Counted from the first letter of the stretch, positions 1 through 11,908 are shown. The stretch is 64,000 bases of DNA from Aquilaria yunnanensis (GCA_039654915.1 CM077596.1:49164501-49228500), one strand, 5' to 3'. Translations and numbers: made by a program. The notes: a model not told the origin generated them from the sequence alone.

Positions 1-290
1 AATCGTATTTTATCTTCTCGATTATCGGAGATCATTCCTAAAGAATGACATTTAGTATTACAAGTCCATCGACCACATTTATGACAGACTTGTAACCTTT
101 TCACTCTTCGTTTTTTGGCATAAGAGCTTTTGCCTATGCCAGGCATGTGAGACGTAAACGCATCTAGGGCTTCGTCTACCAGATGAACCTTAGCTTCGAT
201 TAACCACCGTACATCTTCAGGGATTCCTTTGTGCATCAAAACTCTTAATCGTTCACAGCGAACTCGGTAGATCTTTTTGAGAATGTTCAT
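1..290 (-). CDS. Unrecognised ORF with zinc-knuckle-like cysteines, in the 3' region of the Tat element (partial)
   Basis: An ATG at 288-290 on the minus strand opens a frame that runs 96 codons to the left edge without a stop, so the C-terminus is outside the window. The start reads MNILKKIYRVRC, and the protein is basic. Near residues 70-82 it has a Cys/His cluster (CHKCGRWTCNTKCHS) spaced like a small zinc-binding knuckle. It lies downstream of integrase in the same sense as the element, beyond the tandem repeats. I do not recognise the family. It may be an accessory ORF of the element or a captured host fragment. A chance frame of this length with such a cluster is less likely but possible. 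Confidence 0.45.
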   Translation of the reverse strand, partial: MNILKKIYRVRCERLRVLMHKGIPEDVRWLIEAKVHLVDEALDAFTSHMPGIGKSSYAKKRRVKRLQVCHKCGRWTCNTKCHSLGMISDNREDKIR

Positions 291-454
291 TGGGAGAGAA
301 GGAAAATATTTTCACAAGGGAGAAAGAGTAGGATCCATTTTCTAGCGGGAAGTAAAAGAAAGAAGGGAGGAAGGAATCAGTTATTATGGGCAACTGAGAG
401 AACTGACTTGAGAGTCACGGAGTACCGTATCCGCCACTTAACCGGAAAAATGGA

Positions 455-846
455 GCCAACTTTTTGACAATATTTCTTATCTTTGATATTCCGTCGAGCT
501 GATGTCGATCCTGTCCTTGTGCATGAAGCCTCGATTATCGAATCCATTGTCAGCTTTTGACAAATTGTCAACGACAATATTTCTTGACATCTGCCTTATC
601 CTTGGCCATAGCTATCTCTTATCGTCGATCCTGTCCTTCCAGGTGTAGCCTCGATTATTGAATCCATTACGAAGCTTTTGACAAATTGTCAACAACAATA
701 TTTCTTGATATCTGCCTTATCCTTGGCTATAGATATCTCTTATCTTGGATACTACTAGCTGACGTCAATCCTGTCCTTCCAGGTGTAGTCTCGATTATTG
801 AATCGATTGCCAGGCTTTTGACATATTGTCTACCTTATCCTTGAAT
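455..846. repeat. Tandem repeat, about three units of 120-140 bp, in the Tat 3' region
   Basis: Units begin at 504, 624 and 764 with GTCGATCCTGTCC or a close variant. Each continues through a CTCGATTATTGAATCCATT-type block, CTTTTGACAAATTGTCAAC, ATATTTCTTGA and CTGCCTTATCCTTGG. The middle unit lacks about 20 bases that are present before units 1 and 3, and the third is truncated at its 3' side. A fragment at 455-503 looks like the tail of a fourth unit. Tat/Ogre 3' regions are known to carry such arrays. Confidence 0.85.
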
Positions 847-1825
847 TCCTGATGCGGGTTGGTCCAGCGTATTAGCTGTGCATCCAGTGGTAGACTGGTA
901 AGAGCTGATGTCATTGAGATCTCAGCTTATACTGCTGTAACTATGTCGTGAATGTGCTTCCCGTTTGGTCCCTGTTATGCAAAGGGCGTGCATGCATGAT
1001 GTGAAATGCATGAATGCAGAGCATGTGTAACTGATGGTTTTTTTTTTTTTGGGTTTTTGGATGGATCTAGTTCTTCATGTCTTTGCTTTACTGGATCTTC
1101 TTTGTGATTGCCTTCTTGGACTATCATTGAATCTCTTTATGCTTCCCAGCTCTTGTCCATTGCCTCAAAAGCCCAACTCTTTTCAAAATCCCCTTTCCTT
1201 GACTTGTTCTTGAATTTTGGCCTTAATTTCTTTAATGTTCGCCCGCCTCATACTTTATGCCTCTCTGGATAATTGTCCCTGTTGAAATATTCGTGAGTAT
1301 GGTTCTTTCTTGCTGACGTGAACATGCTAAGGCTTCTGAATCGATCATCCAGGCAACTACCAAGGCTATCTCCCGAAGATTTGTTACTCCTTCTTCTTTG
1401 TTAGCCTATGTTCTGTGCCATTCGCAAAGCATGACCTCAATCTTACCTGTTTTAATTCACAAAGCTTATCAAAGTAATCTACGGTCTTTGCTTTTTCTGA
1501 GTTTTAAATATTACTATTCTTCCTACAAATGTCACAATTTATTGCACACTTAAGGCTAGTAGGAATGTGAGATTTGAAGGAAAGGAACTGGATAGAAATG
1601 ACTTCATCATTTTTTTTAACAAGGGAATATAAAATTTGAACGTGAGAATCAAAGGAAAGCTAAAGAGAATTGGCTTTTTATTTATGGGTAAGAGAATATA
1701 AAAGTCTTGGGTACAGTGCATAACAATGAAAGTGTGAGGGAAGAACGCTTTCTTTGACAACTTTGATCAAATAGACTTTGGTAACCCTGTATTCACTTCT
1801 TTCTTTCTGTCCGAAAATTTCTTCA
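847..1825. other. Noncoding 3' region of the Tat element
   Basis: Between the integrase stop and the tandem repeats no convincing coding frame, LTR end or polypurine tract is visible. The stretch has a T-run near 1038-1050 and is otherwise unremarkable. Confidence 0.6.
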
Positions 1826-3361
1826 TTATGCAAAGTATTTCTTTACTGAATCTGAATTTACTGGCTTTGGTAACTCTTGTCCATCCATTTCTGTCAGAAT
1901 TAGAGCCCCTCCTAAAAATGCTTTCTTCACGACATATGGCCCATCATAATTTGGTGTCAATTTTCCTCTAGAATCATGCTGAATGGGTATAATTTTCTTG
2001 AGCACTATGTCACCCTCGTGAAATTTCCATGAGCGAACCTTTTTATTGTAAGCGCGAATCATCCTCCTTTGATAAAGTTGCCCATGGCAGAGGGCTATCA
2101 TTCTTCTTTCATCAATTAGGTTTAATTGCTCGTATCTAGCCTTGACCCATTCTGCTTCTCTTAATTGAGTATCCATTAGTACCCTTAATGAAGGAATTTC
2201 AACTTCAATGGGCAATACAGCCTCCATGCCATATACCAGAGAAAAAGGTGTTGCTCCAGTAGAAGTACGGGTAGAAGTTCTATAAGCATGTAGTGCAAAA
2301 GGTAACATCTCATGCCAGTGCTTGTAAGTGACGATCATCTTTTCAATAATTATCTTGATATTTTTATTGGCCGCTTCTACTGCACCATTCATCATCGGTC
2401 GATAAGGTGCCGAATTGAGATGCTTGATCTTGAACTGTCGGCACAAAGTCTGCATCATTGTATTGTTCAAGTTTGTGGCATTGTCTGAGATGATACACTC
2501 TGGTAGCCCATAGCGACAAATGATTTCTTTCTTAATGAACCGGCATACCACCTTTTGAGTTACATTTGCATAAGACACAACTTTTACCCATTTAGTGAAG
2601 TAGTCTATTGCCACTGGGATGAATTTGTGACCATTAGAAGCTTTGGGGGTAATGGCTCCAATGACGTCAATTCCCCACATGGCAAAAGGCCAAGGTATTG
2701 CTGTTACATTAAGAGGAGCAGGTAGAGCCTGGATCTTGTTGGCATATATTTGACATTTGTGACATTTTCTTACGTGATTGATGCAATCACTTTCCAATGT
2801 GAGCCAATAGTAGCCAGCCCTCATTATTTGTCTTGCCATGGTATGACCACTAGTGTGTGCTCCACACATTCCAGAATGAATTTCTTCCATGATCTTTTGT
2901 GCTTCATGAGCATCTACACAGCGAAGTAGCATCGAGTCTGGGGTTTTCTTATAAAGTATGTCTAGGTTCAAAAGAAAACCCATTGATAGTCTTCGTAGAA
3001 ATTTCTTGTCATTTTCTGATGCTTCTGGTGGATACACTCGTTCTTGGAGGTATTTCTTGATATCCTGATACCAAGGTTTCCCATCCAATTCTTCTTCGAT
3101 GCTCATGCAATAAGCTGGGGAATCTATTATTTTCATTTCGAACACAGGAGTATGCTCAGGGTCGCTTATCTTGTACATAGCAGCTAAAGTAGCTAAAGCG
3201 TCCGGAACTTAATTATCTTCCCTTGGAAGATGATGGAAGCTTATACTGTTAAATTTTCGAGCCAAGTCTAGTATGAGCTTTTGGTAAGGGATCAATTTTG
3301 AATCCCTTGTCTCCCATTCTCCATTGATTTGATATATGACTAATGCGGAATCCCCATAAAC
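1826..3361 (-). pseudogene. Tat pol: C-terminal part of second RNase H, plus integrase
   Basis: Integrase joins the element's cDNA to host DNA. Reading leftward, the start of the block holds the rest of the archaeal-type RNase H (VYGDSAL near 3350 and PDALATLA near 3195). The integrase open stretch is at 1826-3178. It has a His/Cys zinc finger ending in CHKCQ, catalytic-core aspartates in WGIDVIG and IISDNAT, the glutamate in NGAVEAANK, the gypsy motif GATPFSLVYGMEAVLP, and a GPY-type C-terminal module (PNYDGPYVV). In-frame TGA (3362-3364) and TAA (3209-3211) cut it off from RT. Both fit single C-to-T changes. The integrase segment itself is uninterrupted, but translation from an upstream gag-pol is impossible. 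Confidence 0.9.
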
Positions 3362-5255
3362 TCAGAGATCTCGTACTTTCAGTTCCAATGCCATTTGGAG
3401 TATCATAGCACATGCCTCATATTCTACTATATTGTTGGTACAAGGAAATGTAATTTTTGCTGTGAGGGGAAAATGCTCTCCGCTTGGATAGATGAGTATA
3501 GCTCCAATCCCTTGTCCCAAAGCATTAGATGCTCCATCGAATGCCATTTTCCTTGTTTCATCATCTTCAGAGACTTCCTGTTCTATCGTCATTATATCTC
3601 CATCAGGAAAGTCCATTCTCATTGGCTCATAATCATCCAATGCCCTATCAGCCAGATATTCAGCAATCACACTCCCTTTTACAGCCTTTTGGGTGATATA
3701 CTGTACGTCGTATTCAGACAACAGCATTTGCCATTTTGCAATCTTGCCTGATAAAGCGGGTTTCTCAAAAATGTACTTAATGGGATCAGTCTTGGAGATC
3801 AGCAATGTGGTGTTGTTGAGCATGTAGTGTCGCAGTCGGTGTGCTACCCATGCAAGGGCACAACAGGACTTTTCTACTATTGAGTATTTCGCTTCATATG
3901 TGGTAAGCTTCTTGCTCAAATAGTAAATTGCATGCTCTTTTTTGCCTGTCTCATCACGTTGACCCAATAAAGATCCTAATGAAGAATCCTGTATGGATAA
4001 ATATAGAATCAACGGTTCTCCAGATCGAGGTGGTACCAAGACTGGTGGATTTGATAGATATTGCTTGATTTTCTCGAATGCTTCTTGGCATTCGTTATTC
4101 CACTCGATCGGATTATTCTTCTTTAGTGATTTGAAAAAAGGTTCACACTTAGACGTCAATTGTAATATGAACCTTGCTATAAAGTTGATTCTACCTAGAA
4201 AACTTCTTACTTGTTTTGGAGTCTTCGGGGGTTGCATTTCTTGTATCGCCTTAACTTTACTTGGGTCAACTCGAATCCCATCTTTGCTTACCATGAAACC
4301 CAATAACTTTCCTGAAGAGGCTCCGAAAGTACATTTGGCAGGATTCAACTTTAGTTGATATTTGCGAAGTCTATCGAATAGTTTTCTTAGCACTTTTAGA
4401 TGCCCCCTAGCAGTGAAAGTTTTGACGATCATGTCGTCTACATATACTTCAATTTCTTTATGCATCATGTCATGGAATAACGCGACCATGGCTCTTTGAT
4501 ATGTAGCACCAGCATTCTTTAACCCAAAAGGCATCACCTTATAGTAGAAGGTACCCCAAAGGGTAATAAAAGCAGTTTTTATCATATCTTCTAGATCAAG
4601 TTTGATTTGATTGTAAACAGAAAAGCCATCCATGAAGGAAAAGTAGGAGTTTCCTGCAGTATTATCCACCAGCGTATCAATGTGAGGAAGTGGGAAGTTA
4701 TCTTTAGGACTGGCCTCGTTCAAGGGCCAGTAGTCCTGACAAACTCTTAGTTTCCCACTTTCTTTCTTTTCAATTGGAACTATGTTAACAACTCATTCTG
4801 TATATTCAGCGACCCCAAGGAATCCTGCATCCCATAGCTTTCGAATCTCATCTTTTACTCTCAAGATTAGATCCGGCTTTAATCTTCGTAACTTCTGTCT
4901 GACAGGCTTTGCCCCAGGCTTCAAGGGTATGTTGTGTAGCACTATGTCTGAGCTTAGGCCAGGCATATCTTGGTATGACCAAGCAAATACATCCACATAT
5001 TCCTTCAATAAGTGGACTAATTCTTCTTTCTCTTCAGGAGGAAATAGAGTGCCAATCTTGACTTCTTTTACATCCTGACTATCTCCCAAGTTGAATGCCT
5101 CAGTTGGTTCCTGACTTGTTGCTCTTTCTTTTTCATCTCGCTCGATCATTTTTAATAACTCGGGAGATATTTGAAGATCTTCGTCATCCAAGTCGGTAGT
5201 GTTTACAGGATTATCAAAGTTCACTCTTTCATTGTCATCAAAGAGAGTTTCAGGT
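3362..5255 (-). pseudogene. Tat pol: reverse transcriptase, first RNase H, start of second RNase H
   Basis: Starts at the inferred exon after the intron and runs to a TGA at 3362. The RT has the MPFGLKNAGATYQRAM block and the catalytic YVDD box near 4434-4445. The first RNase H follows (IYYLSKKLT, DPIKYIFEKPAL, WQMLLSEYDV). Where a catalytic Asp would be expected it has LYLSIQD, matching the degenerate first RNase H known in Tat elements. From about 3550 a second, archaeal-type RNase H begins (MAFDGASNALGQGIG, VEYEACAMIL), with Asp and Glu in place. A TGA at 4793-4795 replaces an expected Trp just before the RT N-terminal block. The frame is otherwise continuous. Confidence 0.9.
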
Positions 5256-5450
5256 CTGCATTAATCAGAGAGAAAATAAAGAGAAGAGAAAATGGCAAGA
5301 ATGAGATGGATGCAAACTGGTACTTTATTTATAATGTGCATAAATCACAACTTTATTGGAATGAAAAGTAATAACTAAAAGGTTCACTTAAGCAAAGACT
5401 ACACCCTATTGATTGAACCTTTCTTTAGGAGGTTTTTACTATTAGATTAC
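5256..5450 (-). other. Putative GT-AG intron between protease and RT of the Tat element
   Basis: On the minus strand, GTAATC at 5450-5445 forms the donor. The acceptor end (5256) is TTAATGCAG, preceded by a strong pyrimidine tract (CTCTTCTCTTTATTTTCTCTCTG). The segment is 195 nt and holds in-frame stops, starting with a TAA that overlaps the donor. Removing it joins the protease/G-patch frame to the RT frame without a shift. An intron at this gag-pro/RT boundary is known for Ogre elements. Splicing here is inferred from sequence only. Confidence 0.72.
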
Positions 5451-7627
5451 TTTGAAAAGCTCTCGATTATAACAGGCAGTTTTATCGCCTCCCAATTGTT
5501 CAGCACATCCCGTGGGCTACAGGGTTGAACGAGCTCCTCATCTTCAGGTGAATCACTTATTATTGTCTGAATAGAAAGACTTTCAAAAGGCTTGTTGATG
5601 TTGATGGTCAGCGCGCCTTCATTGTCATTTTTCGGAATTAAGCCACCACTCACGAATGTTTTAGTGATGTCAAGGATATCCAGATTTCTTTCCTGTAGAG
5701 GATGCTCTGTTAATCGTGCAATCCTCTTTTCTCTCTTTTCAGCTATCGCCTTCATTTTGTCTTGCCTTGTCGGTGTGAAACCTAGACCATATTTCCCTTC
5801 ATTTGCAGAGATTTTCAATGGCTCTGGTATTCCTTGTAAATCTTGTCCCAGACCTAACCCCGGTGAGTATCCTCCTTTCATCATGAGTTTGGCGATCATG
5901 CGACTTGTTTTGGAGATGCTTGGCACGAGTTCTTCTCCATCGACATAGGTAGCATTAACAATTTCAAATGACCTGAAAGAGCAATTAGGCACATCTTTAT
6001 TGACCTCGACATATTGAGCATCCACAGGTCTAGATAGCAGAATGTCTTCTTCAGCAAAGACTGTGATTAACTTTCCTTCAATAATGAATTTCATTTTTTG
6101 GTGTAACGAAGAAGGAATTGCTCCAGCCATATGGATCCATGGTCTTCCCAACAGACAAGTATAAGAAGGATTAATATCCATAACTTGGAATGTGATGTGG
6201 AAGACACAAGGGCCAATCCCTATTGGCAGCTCTATTTCTCCAACAACATCTCTCTTCGTCCCATCAAACGCTCGAACGACGATATGACAGTTGTTGAGGG
6301 ATGATGGGTCGATACCAAGCTTGTGTAAGGTTTCAAGTGGCATTACATTTAGAGCTGACCCATTATCAATAAGAACTCTAGCCATAATTCGATCTTTGTA
6401 TTTAACCGAAATATGTAGAGCCTTAGAGTGACCCATTCCTTCTGCCAGTATCTCATCATCAGTGAATGTGACGAGATTCTGTGCCGTGATGTTGTTGACG
6501 AGGTGGTCAAAATTATTCACGAAAATATCTTGCTCAACATAGGCCTTATTCAAGACTTTGAGAAGGGCTTCTCGATGAGCATCAGAGCTTAAGAGTAATG
6601 AAAGTATGGAAATCTTTGCTGGCAGGCGGTTTAACTGCTCAACGATGCTGTACTCACTTTGCTTTATGAGTTTGAGAAACTCAGTAGCTTGTTCATTTGT
6701 TATCGCTCGAGGCATCTCTTGCTCTTTGGATGTATTTGTATCAAGAGGTCCACTTATTGGATCTATAACGTTCTTATCTTGTTGGAGCTTGTTCATTTGC
6801 TCCGGAGAATAACACCAACCACTTCTAGTCATGCTCCCAACTTCTAATGGGGTTGATGTGATGTTGGAAGTGTAATCATAGCCCCATGGAACAGCTTTGC
6901 CTGATTTGTAGGGGAATGGCCTCGGGACTTGAATTCTTAAAGGCTTAAGAACAAGTTTTGAAATTGGTATGACTAGTGGTCTTGGCATAGCATTGACTTC
7001 TTGTTCTTTAATGATCACATTCACATCATCATCTTTGTCTAACATAAAAATGATGAGTTGGGATGAGTCTATGAGTTTTTGTAGATTCTTACGGAATTCT
7101 GAGCATTCCTGGATAGAATGACTCTTACTGTCATGAAAATCGCACCATTTCTCATCTTCGACTTCTTCATGTTTAAAAGAAGACTTTCGAATGATGGCCC
7201 TTTCTTTCAGAAGGCATGAATATACATGCTTAAGAGGTGTTATGATATCATTGACTGACTTCTTTATCAGCCGATGTTCTTCTATCATATTGACTGGTTT
7301 AGCTTGATAAGGCGGCAATGGATTGTGAGTGACGTTTGGTTCATCGGAAAAGTCCAACCACTTTGACTGGATTAATTGTTGGACTATACGTTTCAATGCT
7401 ATGCAATTTTCCAAGCCATGGCCTACAACGCCCTCATGATATGGGCAAGTTACGTTGGGGTCATACCACCATGGATGTGGGGGTTCGAATGGCCTTGTAG
7501 GAATTGGACGGATAAGTTGACTTTCAATGAGTTTTGGATACAACTCAGTGTAAGTCATAGGAATTGGCGCAAAGACTTCTCTTGGTCTTTGTGTGGGTAT
7601 TGTAGGGGTTGGCACAGGTGGCTGTAA
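5447..7627 (-). pseudogene. Tat gag C-terminal part, aspartic protease and G-patch segment
   Basis: Right to left: two Cys/His clusters that may bind nucleic acid (CPYHEGVVGHGLENC near 7430 and WCDFHDSKSHSIQEC near 7130), a retroviral-type aspartic protease with catalytic motif VLIDNGSALNVMP near 6340-6385 (DNGS in place of DSG/DTG), the LLGRPWIH motif typical of protease C-termini, then a G-patch-like Gly-rich segment (GGYSPGLGLG, GKYGLGF) near 5780-5890. The open stretch is 722 codons from a non-ATG codon at 7615. It is separated from upstream gag by TAG at 7628-7630 and TGA at 7754-7756. The stop at 5447 falls within the putative intron donor. Confidence 0.88.
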
Positions 7628-7753
7628 CTAATTAGGCCTGTTGAGAGGATAATTGTTGGGCCTACTAGGAGGATAATCATTGGGCCTATTGGCAGAATAA
7701 GATAGGCGAGGCCCGGTAGCCACAGTACCCACGAGGGGAATCCCTCTTCCGCG

Positions 7754-8713
7754 TCATATTTGTTGTACTTCCTCATCCTTTCTTCTAGATGGTCCTCCTC
7801 TTTTCATAGGATCATTAAAGGACTCAGCAATCTTCCCAGTCCTAATCCCATGCTCGATCCTTTCTCCAAACATGACAACGTCAGAGAAATTAGTTGCCGA
7901 ATTGCCAATGAGCTTGTCATAATATGGGTATTTCAGTGTCTGAACAAATAAAGTAACCATTTCTCTCTTCGTCATAGATGGCTTAACTTGTGCAGCTAAG
8001 TCCCTCCACCTTTGAGCGTATTCCTTGAAGGTTTCTTGCTTTTTCTTCTCCATATTCTGGAGAGTTTGGCGATCCGGGGCCAAGTCTATGACATGTTTGT
8101 AATTGCTGATGAAGGCCTGAGCAAGGTCATTCCATGTTTTGATATCTCTTGGACCTTGACTTAGATACCATTGTAATGCTGATTTTGTAAGGCTTTCTTG
8201 AAAAAGTGCAATCCACACCTTTTCGTCTTTTGTGAGTGGTTGTAGTCTTCTTAGAAACAACGTGATGTGAGTGATGGGATCACTCGTTCCATCGTATTTC
8301 ACAAAGTCTGGCACCTTAAAGTCTGAAGGGATTACGACATCTGGCACTAAGCAGAGGTCATCCACTGAGAGAGATCCGAATATAGTGCCTCCTTCAATGA
8401 CCCAAAGTCTCTTCTTTATTGTTTCGAACTTTTGAGATTCTCCTTCTTCCTTTGGTAATGTCTTCTTCTCTTCATGTACAGTGTCTTGTTTAAGGTGAAT
8501 ACTAGTGGACGGACCTGGTTCTTGAAACATATTTTCTTGAACTGAGATTCGTTGTGGGGTGAATCCCGGAGGATAAGTAGGATCTTGTGGTTCTTTGATA
8601 GGAACTTGAGTTGCTTTCCCCTTGATTAGCTCCATCAATTGTCTCATTTGTTCGGCCATGCTTTCTATCTTGGACTCCATATCTATGAGACGTCCTTCGG
8701 TTTGTTCTGCCAT
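7754..8713 (-). CDS. Tat gag N-terminal part (319 aa, truncated by TGA)
   Basis: ATG at 8711-8713. Gag forms the cytoplasmic particle that packages element RNA. The first 35 residues are a heptad-rich, probable coiled coil (MAEQTEGRLIDMESKIESMA). The retrotransposon gag core follows (LTKSALQWYLSQGP, TWNDLAQAFISNY, ETFKEYAQRWRDLAAQVKP). The frame ends at TGA 7754-7756, where an Arg codon CGA is likely to have stood, and the same frame continues into the Cys/His region. So it is a truncated gag. Confidence 0.85.
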   Translation of the reverse strand: MAEQTEGRLIDMESKIESMAEQMRQLMELIKGKATQVPIKEPQDPTYPPGFTPQRISVQENMFQEPGPSTSIHLKQDTVHEEKKTLPKEEGESQKFETIKKRLWVIEGGTIFGSLSVDDLCLVPDVVIPSDFKVPDFVKYDGTSDPITHITLFLRRLQPLTKDEKVWIALFQESLTKSALQWYLSQGPRDIKTWNDLAQAFISNYKHVIDLAPDRQTLQNMEKKKQETFKEYAQRWRDLAAQVKPSMTKREMVTLFVQTLKYPYYDKLIGNSATNFSDVVMFGERIEHGIRTGKIAESFNDPMKRGGPSRRKDEEVQQI

Positions 8714-9598
8714 TAATCTTGTTTGGAGTCGAGTTGAATATCGGTGTTGAGGTCCAATTTTACCTTTTTAAAGTAAGATTTATTTTATTAGATTCTATGT
8801 GTATGTGATTGATGCAATGGATGCATGCATGCAATGAGTGAGTTTGATTATCCACTATTGTGGAACTTTAAGACTTTTAGTTGTTATTATAAAGACTAAA
8901 AATTTAGCATAATTTGATGTGTGGTTTTGATGCATGAAGAATAATTGCACAAAACAGAAGTACAAGAAAAGAAAAATAAGGTTATTAATAAGTTAAATAG
9001 CAATTAACAACTCATGAACTATTATGGAAAAACGAGTTAAAACCATAAATATAAGACACGAAGAAAATAAAAGTGTAGAGCAACAACATAGCACAACAAG
9101 GACATGCTTATGGCATTGGTAAATGGGAGGAATACTGTGGTCAGTTCTATGGTTAAGTGGGGAGTTCTATATGCATAGGGTGGTTTATCAAAAGGCCGAG
9201 GGTAGTTCCCGAATCCCATCACTAAATTATAGTGACAGCCCAATTCCTTACCCTCTAGGGTTTATGTAAGGAAAGGATTAATTCGAGTCGTAGCTTTTCG
9301 TGGGCCCATGCAGAGACTAACCGTCTCAGGAGGCAATACACTACTTTGCTACTTTGAAACCAGTGAAGGCTTGGAGACCATGGCCTCACAAGGACAATAA
9401 CACCAATTCCGGTTAGAAAGAACGTGTTCGATTTGAGGAAGCTTGGGTATAGAGCTTCATGTCGTGAATGCATTATGCATGTTTACTTAAGTAGATATAA
9501 CATATAAATCCACATAAAAATAAGCAAAGTAAATCAAAACAAATCAACTTCTAGGCTTGACTCACTAACATCGACTCCCCAGCAGAGTCGCCAAGCTA
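8714..9598 (-). other. Tat 5' untranslated leader with primer-binding site
   Basis: Noncoding leader between the 5' LTR and gag. The primer-binding site reads TGGCGACTCTGCTGGGGA on the minus strand (9593-9576), five bases inside the LTR end. This TGGCGACTC...GGGGA form is common in Tat elements. Short frames inside the leader look like chance. Confidence 0.75.
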
Positions 9599-11019
9599 TG
9601 GCATTGTGCGGGTCGTTTTCAGGAGTCGCCACCAATCAGTTTTTGCTCAGGTCGATTGGATACCTTAAAAATATGGTCTGCGAGAGTTCGGGGGTTCGGG
9701 AGTACGGTTACGTTAAAACAACTTTGTTAAAGCGCCCAAAAATTGGTACCTTAGTTGATTTCAATTTTGTTTTGCTTGCTTTTAAATGATTTCAGTTAAT
9801 TTTCAAACTGAAAATTTTAACTGAATTAGTTAGTTATGGATTTTTAATTAATGTGGATTTTAAAATATTTGGTAATTAATTTGTATAATTTTTTAATAAA
9901 TTTGATATTTTTGAACCATGGACTCTGCCGAGTCACCCGAACACGGAATTTGATGAAATTTTAATTAAATATTTTAATCCATATCATAAATTCTGCCAAA
10001 TTATCAGAATATGGATTTTTATCTTTGTATTTAATTTTTATTTCAATTAAAACTTATTTTATTTTCTCCAAGCCATGAATCCTATCAGATCTCCCGGACA
10101 TGGATTTTAATTTAGAAACTTAATTCTTAATTTGTTAAATTTTTGTGAAACTTTTTGGGTTTTTTATAACTTTAATGTTAATTTTATTAAAAATTATTAT
10201 ATAAGTCTAAAAATATACTAAGAAATAAATAAATAAATAAATTTATTTCTTTGGTAGAATCATTTAGTTATTTTTTTGGATATTTTATTTTATTTACTTA
10301 AAGTAAAATTTTGTTTCCAAACCGTGGATCCTGCTGGATCATTCAGATATGGAATTTAATTTAAGTTTTTTGTTTATTTAATTAATTATTAATTTTAATC
10401 ATAATTTTTAATATTTTATTATTATTATTTTTAATCTCAATTTTTAATCTAATCCATAAATTTTAAAGATATATTTAAAAAGAATTGATTTTTATTGTTG
10501 AAATTATTTAACAAAAGGAATAAAAAGTTAACTTTTAGTTACTTTAAAAGAAATAAAAATATGTTCCAAAATAATAAAGGATGGGGGCTTTGTAAAAAAA
10601 ATTCTTGATTAACCCTATGAAAATAAGGAAAATAAGGTTAATTATTCACACAAAAACTCTTCTTTTAATTTGTTATTATTTACTTATTTATTTTATTTAT
10701 TTTTTATGGCTAAAGGTAAAATAAGTGAAATAAGTTCAACCATGAAAATAAAATTTTGCATAAAATAAATAAAGGAAAATTAAATGAGAATAAATAAATA
10801 AAGTAAAGTGGAGGTTTTCTTTTTTGTTTTTTGTTTTTTTGGTTTGGACATCCATTAAAAAAAAGGTGCATAAATTAAATAACACATGCAAATAAATAAA
10901 GAGAAAACACATAAAGTAAACAAAGGAATATTAAAAGATAATAACTAAATAAATAAATAAAGTGGGGCTTTTTGGCCATCCACTTAAAAAATAAATAAAT
11001 AGGAGGTATAACCTTCCAT

Positions 11020-11198
11020 GAACTATAATAATAATAATAATAATGATAATAATAATGATAATAATAATAATAAAAGTTAGTTGTTAGTAATGTTAGTTGT
11101 TAAGAATAATAATAATAATATTAATAAAAGTTAGTTGTTAGTAAAGTTAGTTGTTAGTAATTAGTTGTGCAAAAATTAAAAGGTTAGTGACTTGAATG

Positions 11199-11237
<39 letters not shown>

Positions 11238-11315
11238 TAAAAGTTAGTTGTTAGTAATGTTAGTTGTTAGTAATTAGTCGTTAATAATAATAATAATAAC
11301 AATAAATAATAAATA
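11020..11315. repeat. Compound (TAA)n microsatellite with duplicated GTTAGTTGTTAGTAA units
   Basis: Runs of TAA/AAT alternate with near-identical copies of AAAAGTTAGTTGTTAGTAA (near 11072, 11125 and 11239), so microsatellite expansion and local tandem duplication are combined. It lies inside the Tat LTR. Confidence 0.85.
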
Positions 11316-11900
11316 AACAAGTAAATATAAAAGAGTTAGTAATTAGTTTTCTGCAAGGATAAAAGAAAGGTTAGTGACCAAAGAGAAACAAAATGAAAAG
11401 ATGAAGGACTAAAATAGAATTTTACCCTAAGAAAACTAAATTGTAATTCTGTCACAGGAAACGAACGATGCCGACGGCGTCGAGCAGGCGACGGCGCAGA
11501 AAAAGGGGAAGGAGGGAGGAGGAAGGGAGAAGGGAAAAGGGTGAGCAGCGACCGGCGGCCTAGGACGATGGGACGAGGGCGAGGGGGAGGCCGACACGGC
11601 GGAGGATGGTGACAGAAGAAAGGAGGCGCGGCGGACGGCGTCGGGTGGTGGGCCGACAACGGTGAGAGCTTTGCATAAGGCCGAAAAAGGAGAGGAGCAA
11701 GGAGGGGAGGTGCGACGGCGTCGGCAAAACGAAAGGAGGACGGAATCGGTGACAGAAAAGGAAAAGGGCAGTCAGAGAAGGTTTAGGTTTTCTGGAGAGG
11801 AAGAGAAGAGGGCTAGGGACCTAGGCTGTAATTTTTCCTTTTTTTTTTTAAAACGGAGTTGTAAACTTGATTTCTTTTTCTCCTTACAGATTTTGACCCC

Positions 11901-11908
11901 TATTTATA
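11901..11908 (-). promoter_or_regulatory. LTR TATA box of the Tat element
   Basis: TATAAATA on the minus strand, about 670 bp into the LTR. The related LTR at the right edge has the same box at 63634-63641, followed by the same downstream transcribed sequence. Confidence 0.6.

Noticed and set aside
455..846. CRISPR-like array
   Set aside because: Plant nuclear context; the units are contiguous 120-140 bp tandem repeats without unique spacers of uniform size.
1..1825. A 3' LTR for the Tat element inside the window
   Set aside because: No TGTTGACACCC/GGGTGTCAACA terminus or polypurine tract is present. The LTR must lie to the left.
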